NCBI RefSeq assembly: GCF_031845265.1
Contig: NZ_JAVRBG010000001.1
Location: 310,001 to 374,000, forward strand
DNA from: Mesonia ostreae
Lineage (GTDB): Bacteria > Bacteroidota > Bacteroidia > Flavobacteriales > Flavobacteriaceae
Direction of reading: 5' to 3'
DNA length: 64,000 bases
Part shown: in pieces, positions 8,873 through 17,528 of the stretch
Numbering within the stretch: the stretch's first letter is position 1
Layout: each line of letters begins with the position of its first letter
Translations under genes and position numbers: made by a program
Notes under the pieces: model-generated
What the model was told of the DNA's origin: nothing
The model's input: the letters and a program-made list of their open reading frames with translations, nothing else
Databases searched by the model: none

Positions 8873-9682
8873 ATGAAATTATTAGTAATAGGAGCAGGAA
8901 ATATGGGATTAACCTATTCAGAAGGAATGGCAAAATCTCCACTATTAAGCAGTAAAAAACTTAAAATATATGATACTGATCCTAGCAAAATTGCAAGCTT
9001 AAGAGAAACTGGCACTTTTGATGTTTACGAAAAATTAGAAGACTGCCTTCCTACAGCAGACTTGGTTTTTGTCGCAGTAAAACCTTACCACTGTGACTCC
9101 CTTTTTGAAGAGATGAAACCGATGATTAATGATAGTCAGATTTTTGTTTCCTTAATGGCTGGAGTAACTATTGGAAGTATTCAAGATAGTTTAGGCGTAA
9201 AGAAAGTAGTGAGAACGATGCCTAATTTACCGGCGCAGGTAGGAAAAGGAGTTACTTCGTATACAGAATCTAAGGAGGTATCTCGTATAGAACTTCTTAT
9301 GATTAGAAATTTATTAGATACTACGGGAGCTTCTATTCACGTAGAAACAGAAAAATTTATTGATGCTTCTACAGGAATATCTGGAAGCGGACCTGCTTAT
9401 GTGTTTTATTTTATGCAATCTATGTTAGATGCAGCCAAGAAAATGGGCTTCTCTGACTATGATTCTAAGGTACTAGTAAGCACCACCTTTGAGGGAGCTG
9501 TAGAGTTATTTAATCGATCAGATATTTCGCCGCAATCTTGGATGGATCGTGTAGCCTCAAAAGGAGGAACTACGAGAGCTGCCTTAGATTCTATGGCAGA
9601 TAATAATGTAAACGAATTAATTAAAGATGCTGCATACGCTGCTTTTGATAGAGCAGTAGAATTAGGAGAAGCAGATAAATAA
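8873..9682 (+). CDS. proC: Pyrroline-5-carboxylate reductase
   Basis: A 269-residue enzyme catalysing the last step of proline synthesis (NAD(P)H reduction of pyrroline-5-carboxylate). The Rossmann motif VIGAGNMG is at residues 4-11, AVKPYH at the cofactor-domain end, VRTMPNLPA in the middle, and the family signature ISGSGPAYVFYFMQSM with the substrate-binding helix (VASKGGTTRAALDSM) in the C-terminal dimerisation domain. First gene of a proC-proB-proA operon (gaps 16 and 49 bp), i.e. the whole glutamate-to-proline pathway in one unit. Confidence 0.96.
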   Translation: MKLLVIGAGNMGLTYSEGMAKSPLLSSKKLKIYDTDPSKIASLRETGTFDVYEKLEDCLPTADLVFVAVKPYHCDSLFEEMKPMINDSQIFVSLMAGVTIGSIQDSLGVKKVVRTMPNLPAQVGKGVTSYTESKEVSRIELLMIRNLLDTTGASIHVETEKFIDASTGISGSGPAYVFYFMQSMLDAAKKMGFSDYDSKVLVSTTFEGAVELFNRSDISPQSWMDRVASKGGTTRAALDSMADNNVNELIKDAAYAAFDRAVELGEADK

Positions 9683-9698
9683 AAATAAACAAGAAATT

Positions 9699-10478
9699 AT
9701 GAGTAAGAAAAGAGTTGTAGTAAAAGTTGGAACTAATGTAATGACCAACAAAGACAACCGAATTCTAGGACCTATATTAAAAGAGCTCGTAAGACAGATT
9801 TCTGTGCTTTACGAGGAAGATATTATGGTAGTTTTGGTGTCTTCTGGATCTGCTATTGCAGGAAGAGAGGTTTTGGGAATATGCGATATTGAAGATCCTT
9901 CTTCTAGAAGACAAGTTTATTCTGCGGTAGGACAACCTAGAATGATGAGACATTATTATAGTATTTTTCATGATTATGGGATGCGATGTGCGCAAGTTCT
10001 AGCAACCAAAAGAGATTTTGATCCGGGAGCTTATAGAGAAAATATGATTAATTGTTATGAAGGATTATTGTCTCAAGGCGTAATTCCTATCGCTAATGAA
10101 GATGATGCGGTTTCCTTAACTATGTCTATGTTTTCTGATAATGACGAGCTAGCGAGCCTTGTGGCCGAACTTGTAAATGCCGATAAACTGATTATCTTAA
10201 GCGATACAGACGGGCTCTACACGGGCCACCCTGATGATGATCAATCGGAAAAATTGGAACAAGTTAAAACCGATGATAATGTAGAAAAATACGTGCAAGC
10301 TTCAGAAAAAGGAGAAGGTGAAGGTCGAGGCGGAATGGAAAGCAAATTAAAAATTGCCAAACATACTGCGTCCAAAGGCATTCCTACGTATATCGCAAAC
10401 GGAAAACGTCCCAATGTAATTGTAGATATCGTAGCAGGAAAAGATGTAGGAACAGAGTTTATTAATTCTGAAGAATAA
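9699..10478 (+). CDS. proB: Glutamate 5-kinase, short form without PUA domain
   Basis: A 259-residue amino-acid kinase that phosphorylates glutamate to gamma-glutamyl phosphate, the first and usually proline-inhibited step. Seen: VVVKVGTNVMT at the N-terminus (phosphate loop), VLVSSGSAIAG, ANEDDAV, LSDTDGLYTG and GRGGMESKLKIA (the GGMxTK-type motif). Enterobacterial ProB is about 367 residues because of a C-terminal PUA domain; this protein ends after the kinase domain, as in several other bacteria. Middle gene of proCBA. Confidence 0.95.
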   Translation: MSKKRVVVKVGTNVMTNKDNRILGPILKELVRQISVLYEEDIMVVLVSSGSAIAGREVLGICDIEDPSSRRQVYSAVGQPRMMRHYYSIFHDYGMRCAQVLATKRDFDPGAYRENMINCYEGLLSQGVIPIANEDDAVSLTMSMFSDNDELASLVAELVNADKLIILSDTDGLYTGHPDDDQSEKLEQVKTDDNVEKYVQASEKGEGEGRGGMESKLKIAKHTASKGIPTYIANGKRPNVIVDIVAGKDVGTEFINSEE

Positions 10479-10527
10479 TAACTATAGATGCAGAACGAAA
10501 GAAATTTATAATTAAAAAAAATAAAGA

Positions 10528-11727
10528 ATGGAACTTTTAAATTCAGATAAAAAAAATAACGTATTACAGTCGATGATTACTATTATCGACGCTAAAAGAA
10601 AGGAGATCATTGCCGAAAATAAAAAAGATCTAGACGCTTTTAAAAGAGACGATCAAGCGCTTTACGATAGATTGGTCGTAAATGAAGCGAAAGTAGATGA
10701 CATGATTAAGGCAATAACTGAGGTGAAAGATCAAGAAGATCCTGTAGGCAAAACTATCTCTGATCGTACCCTGGAAAGCGGACTAAACATTCAGAATAAA
10801 ACGGCTCCTTTTGGAACTATTATGATCATTTACGAATCTAGACCTGATGTTACGATTGAAGCTGCGGTACTAGCCTTTAAAGCCAACAATAAGATTTTAT
10901 TAAAAGGTGGAAAAGAAGCGTATCACAGTAATGTAATATTAGAAAAATGCTGGCATGAAGCATTGGCGGAAAATGATTTAGACAAAACTTGGATTCGCTT
11001 GATGCATATCAATAGAGAAGAAACACAAGAATTCTTAAGAAATCCTACAGAGCCATTAGATCTAATCGTTCCGCGTGGAGGAGAAAGACTGATACAGTTT
11101 GTAAAAGAACATGCTAAATGTGCAGTATTGATTAGTGGTAGAGGAAACAACTTTCTATATGTTTCTAAAACAGCGGATTGGGCAAAATCTATTAGCGTAA
11201 TTCTTAATGCTAAAACCGAAAAGATTTCGGGTTGTAATGCTTTAGATAAAGTACTTATAGATAAAAATATTCCAGAGTATGAAGCTAAAGTAAAAGAATT
11301 GGCTTCCGTATTAGAAGATGCTAAAGTTGAGATTATTGTTGATAAAGGCATCAAATCTGTTTTAAGCGATAAAGAAGAAATTTCAGGAAAAGACGTTTGG
11401 CATGAAGAGTTTTTAGCTTTAAAAATTCTTTTAGCTGAAGTGGACGGATTAGATCAAGTGATTGAAATGATCAACGAATATTCTGGCGGACACTCTGCTT
11501 CTATTATGACTACAGATAAAACCGAAGCTGAGAAATTTATGGAACAAGTAGATAGTGCTGCCGTATATCATAATGCATCTACGCGTTTTACAGATGGAGG
11601 ACAGATGGGTGTTGGAGCAGAACTTGCCATTAGTACAGACAAGCTTCACCACAGAGGACCATTGGGACTCAAACAATTAGTGACCAACAAATATTATGTG
11701 TTTGGTGACGGCCACGTAAGAGTATAA
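10528..11727 (+). CDS. proA: Glutamate-5-semialdehyde dehydrogenase (gamma-glutamyl phosphate reductase)
   Basis: A 399-residue NADPH-dependent reductase of the aldehyde-dehydrogenase fold that converts gamma-glutamyl phosphate to the semialdehyde. Motifs: GTIMIIYESRPDVTIEAA (cofactor binding), LKGGKEAYHSN, IVPRGG, and the C-terminal VYHNASTRFTDGGQMGVGAELAIST. The catalytic Cys segment reads EKISGCNALDK (usual family form KxxxCNALET). It ends the proCBA operon and is followed by a strong terminator. Substrate channelling with ProB is known for the family. Confidence 0.96.
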   Translation: MELLNSDKKNNVLQSMITIIDAKRKEIIAENKKDLDAFKRDDQALYDRLVVNEAKVDDMIKAITEVKDQEDPVGKTISDRTLESGLNIQNKTAPFGTIMIIYESRPDVTIEAAVLAFKANNKILLKGGKEAYHSNVILEKCWHEALAENDLDKTWIRLMHINREETQEFLRNPTEPLDLIVPRGGERLIQFVKEHAKCAVLISGRGNNFLYVSKTADWAKSISVILNAKTEKISGCNALDKVLIDKNIPEYEAKVKELASVLEDAKVEIIVDKGIKSVLSDKEEISGKDVWHEEFLALKILLAEVDGLDQVIEMINEYSGGHSASIMTTDKTEAEKFMEQVDSAAVYHNASTRFTDGGQMGVGAELAISTDKLHHRGPLGLKQLVTNKYYVFGDGHVRV

Positions 11728-11749
11728 AAAAATAGAATTTATTTCTTAA

Positions 11750-11780
11750 AACATCCTGCTTTTCAAGCAGGATGTTTTTT
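11750..11780 (+). terminator. Rho-independent terminator after proA
   Basis: Stem AACATCCTGCTT / AAGCAGGATGTT with a 3-nt loop followed by a T run. Confidence 0.92.
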
Positions 11781-11898
11781 GCTTTATAGTCAACTAGAAA
11801 CCAACGCATTACTAAATAGTTACTTTTTTTTGTAACATTATTTCAAAAGCACTCGTATAAGAAAGTATAACCCATATTTTAATTATCAGGAAGATTCT

Positions 11899-12762
11899 AT
11901 GAGACAACTCAAAATCACCAAACAGGTTACCAATAGGGAAACCGCCTCTTTAGACAAATACTTACAAGAAATTGGTAAAGTAGATTTAATTACCGCAGAA
12001 GAAGAAGTAGAGTTAGCACAACGCATTAGAGCTGGTGACGACAAGGCTTTAGAGAAATTAACCAACGCCAATCTTAGGTTTGTGGTTTCTGTTTCTAAGC
12101 AATACCAAAATCAAGGTTTAACATTACCCGATTTAATCAACGAAGGAAATTTAGGTCTTATTAAAGCGGCAAAAAGATTTGATGAAACTAGAGGTTTTAA
12201 ATTTATCTCTTACGCCGTTTGGTGGATTCGTCAATCTATTTTACAAGCTTTAGCAGAGCAGTCTAGAATTGTGAGACTTCCGCTAAACAAAATTGGATCT
12301 ATCAACAAGATCAACAAAACCTTTGCTTTTCTAGAGCAGTCTAACGAAAGACCTCCAAGTCCCGAAGAGATTGCCAAAGAGTTAGATATGACGATTAATG
12401 AAGTAAAAGAATCTTTAAAAAACTCTGGGCGTCACATCTCGATGGATGCACCTTTAATTGAAGGAGAAAACTCTAACTTATACGATGTATTACGGTCTGG
12501 CGAATCGCCAAATCCAGATAGAGAGTTGTTACACGATTCGCTTAAAATAGAGATTGAAAGAGCCTTAGAAACTGTAACTCCTAGAGAAGCAGATGTTGTA
12601 CGTCTTTATTTTGGTTTAGGCGATCAACAACCTATGACCCTAGAAGAAATAGGAGAAACTTTTGAGCTTACTAGAGAACGCGTAAGACAAATTAAAGAGA
12701 AAGCAATTAGAAGATTAAAGCATACCACTAGAAGCAAAATTTTAAAAACATACTTAGGCTAA
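11899..12762 (+). CDS. rpoD: Primary sigma factor RpoD (sigma-70), Bacteroidota short form
   Basis: A 287-residue sigma-70 factor. It starts MRQLKITKQVTNRETASLD with region 1.2 at about 17-50 and lacks region 1.1, the usual state of the Bacteroidota housekeeping sigma. Region 2 (about 55-125) carries NLRFVVSVSKQYQNQGL, LPDLINEGNLGLIKAAKRFD and FISYAVWWIRQSI; region 3 follows; region 4 (about 225-285) holds the helix-turn-helix TLEEIGETFELTRERVRQIK. Family knowledge: this sigma recognises TTTG/TTG at -33 and TAnnTTTG at -7, which are the promoter boxes seen in this window. Monocistronic, between the proA terminator and its own downstream terminator. Confidence 0.97.
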   Translation: MRQLKITKQVTNRETASLDKYLQEIGKVDLITAEEEVELAQRIRAGDDKALEKLTNANLRFVVSVSKQYQNQGLTLPDLINEGNLGLIKAAKRFDETRGFKFISYAVWWIRQSILQALAEQSRIVRLPLNKIGSINKINKTFAFLEQSNERPPSPEEIAKELDMTINEVKESLKNSGRHISMDAPLIEGENSNLYDVLRSGESPNPDRELLHDSLKIEIERALETVTPREADVVRLYFGLGDQQPMTLEEIGETFELTRERVRQIKEKAIRRLKHTTRSKILKTYLG

Positions 12763-12770
12763 TATTTTAG

Positions 12771-12778
12771 TATATTTG
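12771..12778 (+). promoter_or_regulatory. -7 box TATATTTG downstream of rpoD
   Basis: Perfect TAnnTTTG match just past the rpoD stop codon. It faces a 70-bp stretch that ends in a terminator and contains no plausible gene. Confidence 0.5.
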
Positions 12779-12783
12779 CCATG

Positions 12784-12851
12784 AACAAACAGTAATATAA
12801 CTGTTCGTTTGATTGATGAATGAACCCCGGAGTGATGACCGGGGTTTTTAT
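12784..12851 (+). ncRNA. Candidate small RNA downstream of rpoD
   Basis: Inferred only. The segment lies between a perfect -7 box (12771-12778) and a strong terminator stem (12823-12846 plus T run). It also contains a small hairpin (AACAGT ... ACTGTT at about 12788-12805). It could instead be just the rpoD 3' end; the predicted RNA would be about 68 nt. Confidence 0.3.
12823..12850 (+). terminator. Rho-independent terminator after rpoD
   Basis: Stem AACCCCGG / CCGGGGTT with loop AGTGATGA, followed by T. Confidence 0.9.
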
Positions 12852-12855
12852 ATTT

Positions 12856-13860
12856 CTATAGTTCATCTTCTCCATAAAGTAAATCAATAAATTCTGGTTG
12901 CTCTACATTTCCAAAATAATCTTCAACATTTATAGTTTCTAAAGCTTGGGTGATTTCCGCTAGATCATAACGTTTCCCTTCAAGAATTTCTTCTATATTT
13001 TCTACAGGTTCTTTTCCAAAAAAATCACCATAAATCTTAAGACTTTTAATGGTTCCTTTTTCTACAAAGATGCGAACATCTATTTCCCCCACCGCAAAAC
13101 GTTTGGTTCTATGAATATTAAATTTTGGAGATTTCCCATAATTCCAATCCCATTGATCATATTTTTCGGCTTTTAACTTCTTTACGCCATCCCATTCCTT
13201 TTCCGTAAGGTGATAGGTTGTAAAATTCTCTTGGTCGCGATATACCTCCTCTATAATTTTTTTTCTGAAAGATTTAATGTCGATAGGTTCTGGTAAAAAC
13301 TCAGTAATATTAGCTACCCTACTGCGAACCGACTTATGCCCTTTCGACTGAATTTTACTCATCTTTACATTTAGTGTGTTCTGCACTTCACTTAAATCAC
13401 AGTCAAAAAGCAAGGTCCCATGACTAAGCATTCTTTTTACACTAGAAAATTGAGCGTTCCCAGATATTTTTTTATCACCAACTAAAATATCATTTCTCCC
13501 TTTTAGCTCTGCTTCTACGCCCATCGCATTTAAGGCATTCACTACAGGTCGTGTAAAATTTCTAAAATTATTGAGTTTGGTATTATCATAATCGGTGATA
13601 AAACTAAAGTTGAGATTTCCCAAATCGTGATAAACCGCTCCTCCTCCAGAAATTCTTCTCACTACATGAACTCCGTTTTCTTCGGTATAAGATTGGTTGA
13701 TTTCTTCTAGGGTATTTTGATTTCTTCCAATAATAATAGAAGGCTCGTTAATATAAAACAGCAGGTAATCATCGCCGCGATCAAAATTTCTTAAAATGTA
13801 CTCTTCTAATGCTAAGTTAAGATGCGGATCGTTAACGCCCTCATTTTCAATAAAAATCAT
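12856..13860 (-). CDS. lplA: Lipoate-protein ligase A
   Basis: A 334-residue ligase that activates lipoate with ATP and attaches it to lysines of E2 and GcvH domains. The catalytic domain (1-240) shows HLNLALEEYILR at the N-terminus, IGRNQNTLEEIN, the lipoyl-AMP loop VRRISGGGAVYHDLGNLNFS, and GDKKISGNAQFSS with the catalytic-type Lys. The C-terminal accessory domain (about 250-334, FAVGEIDVRIFVEKG) is present, so this is the full-length type. Single gene, convergent with rpoD. Confidence 0.95.
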   Translation of the reverse strand: MIFIENEGVNDPHLNLALEEYILRNFDRGDDYLLFYINEPSIIIGRNQNTLEEINQSYTEENGVHVVRRISGGGAVYHDLGNLNFSFITDYDNTKLNNFRNFTRPVVNALNAMGVEAELKGRNDILVGDKKISGNAQFSSVKRMLSHGTLLFDCDLSEVQNTLNVKMSKIQSKGHKSVRSRVANITEFLPEPIDIKSFRKKIIEEVYRDQENFTTYHLTEKEWDGVKKLKAEKYDQWDWNYGKSPKFNIHRTKRFAVGEIDVRIFVEKGTIKSLKIYGDFFGKEPVENIEEILEGKRYDLAEITQALETINVEDYFGNVEQPEFIDLLYGEDEL

Positions 13861-14056
13861 AGTATTAAAGTATTTAGATTTCCGTTTCCACGGAATTAAA
13901 AATTTGATAAAAAACTTAATCTCTACATCACTTTTTGTGAGAGTAAAGCATCAAGAATAACCATTGCAGTAAAATAGTGAAAAGCAAACTTTTAAAAAAG
14001 AAAAAACGATTATTTAGGTTTTCGTTAAATTGAAATCAAGACTCAGTTTAATTCTT

Positions 14057-14064
14057 TATTTTTG
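14057..14064 (+). promoter_or_regulatory. -7 box TATTTTTG of rpe
   Basis: Perfect TAnnTTTG match ending 24 nt before the ATG at 14089. It rules out a TTG start at 14062, which would lie inside the box. Confidence 0.65.
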
Positions 14065-14088
14065 CAACTCAACACAACAAGACTTTTT

Positions 14089-14754
14089 ATGAAAAATAAT
14101 AAATTGATTGCGCCTTCTATTCTTGCGGCAGATTTTGCTAATCTTCAGCGGGATATTGAAATGATCAATTCTAGTGAAGCAGACTATTTTCATATAGATA
14201 TTATGGATGGTGTTTTTGTTCCTAACATTAGTTTTGGTATGCCCGTTTTAAAAGCAATCACCAAGCACGCCAAAAAGACCATAGACGTTCATTTAATGAT
14301 TGTAGATCCAGATCGTTTTATAGATACATTCGCTGCCCTAGGTGCCAATATTCTTAGCGTACATTATGAAGCCTGTACCCATTTACATAGAACTTTACAA
14401 GCCATTAAAGCAGCCGGTATGAAAGCTGGTGTTGCGATTAATCCGCATACCAATGTAGCGCTTTTAGAAGATGTGATTCATGATATAGATTTGGTGTGTA
14501 TGATGAGTGTTAATCCTGGGTTTGGAGGGCAAAGTTTTATAGAAAATACGTATAAAAAAATTGCTCAATTAAAAGAAATCATCTTTAACAATAATGCTTC
14601 TACTTTAATTGAAATAGATGGCGGAGTAACCGATCAAAATGCAGAAAAATTAGTAAAAGCAGGAGCAGATGTTTTGGTTGCAGGAAGTTTCGTGTTTAAA
14701 TCAGACGATCCAAAAAGCACCATTAAGAAACTCAAGGAAATCACGAACAAATAA
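14089..14754 (+). CDS. rpe: Ribulose-phosphate 3-epimerase
   Basis: A 221-residue TIM-barrel enzyme interconverting ribulose-5-phosphate and xylulose-5-phosphate in the pentose phosphate pathway. Motifs: IAPSILAADFANL (Ser and Asp near the active site), YFHIDIMDGVFVPNISFG (metal-binding His and catalytic Asp), VDVHLMI-type strand, MSVNPGFGGQSF (phosphate loop) and EIDGGV with the second catalytic Asp. ATG at 14089 is chosen because the -7 box at 14057-14064 excludes the upstream TTG. Confidence 0.96.
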   Translation: MKNNKLIAPSILAADFANLQRDIEMINSSEADYFHIDIMDGVFVPNISFGMPVLKAITKHAKKTIDVHLMIVDPDRFIDTFAALGANILSVHYEACTHLHRTLQAIKAAGMKAGVAINPHTNVALLEDVIHDIDLVCMMSVNPGFGGQSFIENTYKKIAQLKEIIFNNNASTLIEIDGGVTDQNAEKLVKAGADVLVAGSFVFKSDDPKSTIKKLKEITNK

Positions 14755-14839
14755 CTAAAAATCAATTTTTTGGGAAGCTTCTATTTCCTTATCGGAAATA
14801 TTTCGTTTTCAACTCCAACCTATTAAAACGCTATTTGTC

Positions 14840-15802
14840 TTGAATACAACTTTAGATATCCTCATTATTGGCGCGGGTCCCATTGGGATTGCTTGTGGCT
14901 TAGAAGCTAAAAAGAAAAATCTTAATTACCTCATCCTAGAAAAAGGACCTTTGGTAAATTCTCTTTACAACTACCCTACCAATATGACTTTTTTTTCTAC
15001 TTCAGAAAAATTGGAAATTGATAGCATTCCATTTATCAGCAATAATCCTAAACCTAACAAAAGAGAGGCTTTAGAATATTACAGACGTATTGCTATGTCT
15101 AATGAACTTAAGATAAAACTATTTGAAAAAGTAGAAAGCGTTAAGAAGCAAGAAGATGCTTATCAAGTCAATTCTTCTAAAGCTACTTACTCCACAAAAA
15201 ATATTATTGTTGCCACAGGCTTTTACGATATTCCTAATCCCTTAAATGTTTCTGGTGAAAACTTAGTAAAAGTTAGCCATTACTACGACGATCCGCACTA
15301 TTATGCGGGACAAGATGTTGCGGTGATTGGCGCAAGTAATTCTTCGGTAGATGCTGCCTTAGAAGTATATCGCAAAGGCGGAAATGTTTCTATGATTATT
15401 CGTGGTAAATCTATTGGCGAGCGGGTAAAATATTGGGTGAGGCCAGATATTATTAACCGTATTGAAGAAGGTAGTATTAGTGTCTATTATGAATCGCAGC
15501 TGAAAGAAATCCGTGACAACGAAATAGAAATAAACACTCCTAATGGCATTAAAACCCTTAAAAACGACTTTGTGTTGGCACTTACGGGCTACCAACCCAA
15601 CTTTGCTTTTTTAGAATCTATGGGGATTAGACTCGGTGATACAGAGAAAAAAATCCCGACCTACAATCCGCAAACTATGGAAACCAACCAAAAAGGAATT
15701 TACCTAGCAGGCGTGATTTGTGGCGGACTAGAAACACACAAATGGTTTATCGAGAATTCTAGAATCCACGCTAAAATCATTATGGAGAACATCAAAAGTT
15801 AA
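14840..15802 (+). CDS. ypdA: YpdA-family FAD/NAD(P)-binding reductase (putative bacillithiol disulfide reductase)
   Basis: A 320-residue flavoprotein of the thioredoxin-reductase-like superfamily, read from TTG at 14840 (M-N-T-T-L-D, then ILIIGAGPIG). Two Rossmann motifs: GAGPIG (11-16) for FAD and IGASNSSVDAALEVYRKGG (about 158-176) for NADPH. The segment LVNSLYNYPTNMTFFSTSEKLEI is the hallmark of YpdA. Family knowledge: YpdA reduces bacillithiol disulfide in Firmicutes, where a Cys in GGGPCG is important; here that position is Ile15 and the nearest Cys is Cys19. Probably cotranscribed with the NYN protein 32 bp downstream. Confidence 0.88.
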   Translation: MNTTLDILIIGAGPIGIACGLEAKKKNLNYLILEKGPLVNSLYNYPTNMTFFSTSEKLEIDSIPFISNNPKPNKREALEYYRRIAMSNELKIKLFEKVESVKKQEDAYQVNSSKATYSTKNIIVATGFYDIPNPLNVSGENLVKVSHYYDDPHYYAGQDVAVIGASNSSVDAALEVYRKGGNVSMIIRGKSIGERVKYWVRPDIINRIEEGSISVYYESQLKEIRDNEIEINTPNGIKTLKNDFVLALTGYQPNFAFLESMGIRLGDTEKKIPTYNPQTMETNQKGIYLAGVICGGLETHKWFIENSRIHAKIIMENIKS

Positions 15803-15834
15803 TCAATTTCAATTACCTTTAAAAAAATAAATTT

Positions 15835-16572
15835 ATGGATATTAATCTGGCTGTTTTAATTGATGGCGACAACATCACTTCTGCTTACGTTAAAGAAATG
15901 ATGGAAGAGATTGCCAAGTACGGTAATCCTACTATTAAGCGTATTTATGGAGATTGGACGCAACCTCACTTAAATAAATGGAAGAAAGTTCTACTTGAAA
16001 ATGCCATTAACCCTATTCAACAATATGGGTATACGCAAGGGAAAAATGCTACAGATTCTGCTATGATTATCGATGCGATGGACATTCTTTATGGAGATCG
16101 CATAGACGGTTTCTGCTTGGTTTCTAGCGACAGTGATTTTACGCGATTGGCCACCAGACTGCGAGAAGCGGGGAAACACGTGATTGGAATTGGAGAAAAG
16201 AAAACTCCAGAACCTTTTATCGTAGCCTGCGATAGATTTATTTATATCGAAATCTTAAAAAATAAATCTAAGCAAGCGAACGTCTCTAAAGATTCTAAAG
16301 AAAAAAATACCAAGAATGATGTCGATAAAATCACGCCCAAGGTTATAGAGCTCATCGCTTCCACCATTGCAGATGTAACCGATGAAGACGGTTGGGCATT
16401 TTTGGGCGATGTGGGAAGTTTATTGCAAAAAAAGCAGCCTAATTTTGATAGTCGTAACTACGGTTTTCACAAGTTAACGCCAATGATTAATTCTATCGAC
16501 CAATTTGAGATTGAATCACGAGATAATCAAAAAGGTAGGCTTAAATTGATTTACGTAAGAAATAAAGAGTAG
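15835..16572 (+). CDS. NYN-domain putative RNase with C-terminal OST-HTH/LOTUS domain
   Basis: A 245-residue protein. The N-terminal NYN (PIN-like) domain, about 1-145, keeps the acidic residues VLIDGDN (Asp10, Asp12), KNATDSAMIIDAMDIL and VSSDSDFTRLA expected of a metal-dependent nuclease. A charged linker (about 147-165) leads to an OST-HTH/LOTUS domain at about 167-240 (ITPKVIELIASTIAD ... WAFLGDVGSLLQKKQPNFDSRNYGFHKLTPMI), an RNA-binding winged helix. Family knowledge: LabA/DUF88-like proteins; no defined substrate. It sits in a probable operon with ypdA. Confidence 0.9.
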   Translation: MDINLAVLIDGDNITSAYVKEMMEEIAKYGNPTIKRIYGDWTQPHLNKWKKVLLENAINPIQQYGYTQGKNATDSAMIIDAMDILYGDRIDGFCLVSSDSDFTRLATRLREAGKHVIGIGEKKTPEPFIVACDRFIYIEILKNKSKQANVSKDSKEKNTKNDVDKITPKVIELIASTIADVTDEDGWAFLGDVGSLLQKKQPNFDSRNYGFHKLTPMINSIDQFEIESRDNQKGRLKLIYVRNKE

Positions 16573-16584
16573 TATTTGGATGCT

Positions 16585-16680
16585 CCCCACCTTTCATGTG
16601 GGTCGGGCTATTCGTTATATCTTTTTTCTATTCTTTCTCAAGAATAGAAAAAAGGATGCCACTGCTATCCCTAGCACAAA
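16585..16680. repeat. Flavobacterial intergenic repeat element with long hairpin
   Basis: Outer text GTCGGGCTATTCGTTATAT ... GGATGCCACTGCTATCCCT flanks a perfect 15-bp inverted repeat (16621-16635 with 16640-16654, loop TCTC). A short stem CCCAC/GTGGG lies at 16586-16602. From memory, elements of this kind recur between genes of many flavobacteria; that was not checked. Confidence 0.5.
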
Positions 16681-16752
16681 AAAAACGTTAGATGTTTCTT
16701 AATAAGTTTCTATTGGCGTTGATGTTGCCTAACTTGAATAAAAATAAAATTT

Positions 16753-17154
16753 ATGAAACTTACATAAGAACAAGCACAGAAAGCAGTAGAAGCAGGAGTT
16801 AAAAAATCTAAAGACCTCGACCTTAAAATGAATGTAGCGGTAGTAGATGCAGGAGCAAATTTAATGGCTTTTGGAAGAATGGAAGGCGCTTGGTTAGGAT
16901 CTGTAGATATTGCTATTAAAAAAGCAAAAACAGCTCGTTATTTTGATATGGAAAGCGGAGAAATAGGAAAACTTTCGCAACCAGGACAACCTTTATTTAA
17001 TATAGAACACTCCAATAATGGACTTATTACTTTCCCAGGAGGTGTTCTTATTGAAGATAAAAATGGGGAGATTATTGGAGCTATTGGCATATCTGGAAGC
17101 TCGGTTGAAAATGACCATAAAGTAGCGAGTGCAGCGAAGAAAAGCATTAGCTAA
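16753..17154 (+). pseudogene. GlcG/HbpS-like (DUF336, heme-binding-like) gene broken by an in-frame stop
   Basis: Reading from ATG at 16753 gives M-K-L-T, then TAA at 16765-16767, then a continuous frame EQAQKAVEAGVKKSKDLDLK followed by MNVAVVDAGANLMAF and a normal GlcG/HbpS domain to 17154. Total span 133 codons, the usual family length. The missing residue is likely Leu (TTA to TAA). The only ATG after the stop is at 16828, which would drop the first conserved helix; no in-frame GTG or TTG lies between. Either the gene is inactive, a shortened protein of 108 residues is made, or the base is a sequencing error. Remaining motifs: MEGAWLGSVDIAIKKAKTA, LITFPGGVLI, IGAIGISGSS. Family function is uncertain (glycolate utilisation or heme/corrinoid binding). 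Confidence 0.75.
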
Positions 17155-17178
17155 GTAATAATCTACAAGAAGAATTTT

Positions 17179-17209
17179 AAAAAGACAGTTTGAAAAAACT
17201 GTCTTTTTT
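17179..17209 (+). terminator. Rho-independent terminator after the GlcG-like gene
   Basis: Stem AAAAGACAGTTT / AAACTGTCTTTT (17180-17191 with 17197-17208) followed by T. Confidence 0.85.
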
Positions 17210-17528
17210 GTACCAAAAATTAATGTTGAGCACGTTTAATATGTATTCTCAGCTCAAGAATTAAGGTCTCGATAAATCCCCTCTAATAAAAGGGGAGGAT
17301 TTTATGAGGAAGATATTCCGAAAAAAATTAGGGGTGTGTACAAGCATTATTTTAAAAAAGAATTGAAAATTTCACTTCACTTATCTCCGCTTCTTCTTAG
17401 GAAAAATTTACAATTCCAATCTAATTTTGACACGGAGCATAGAAAAAAAAGTTGCTTTTTCAATTTATACTGACGCGATTGGTTTGCATCCTCATTTGGA
17501 GACGGAAACTATGAGCAATCTGCTTGCC

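Noticed and set aside
14062..14091. TTG start for rpe at 14062
   Set aside because: The TTG lies inside a perfect -7 box and would add nine non-conserved residues; ATG 14089 gives the family N-terminus.
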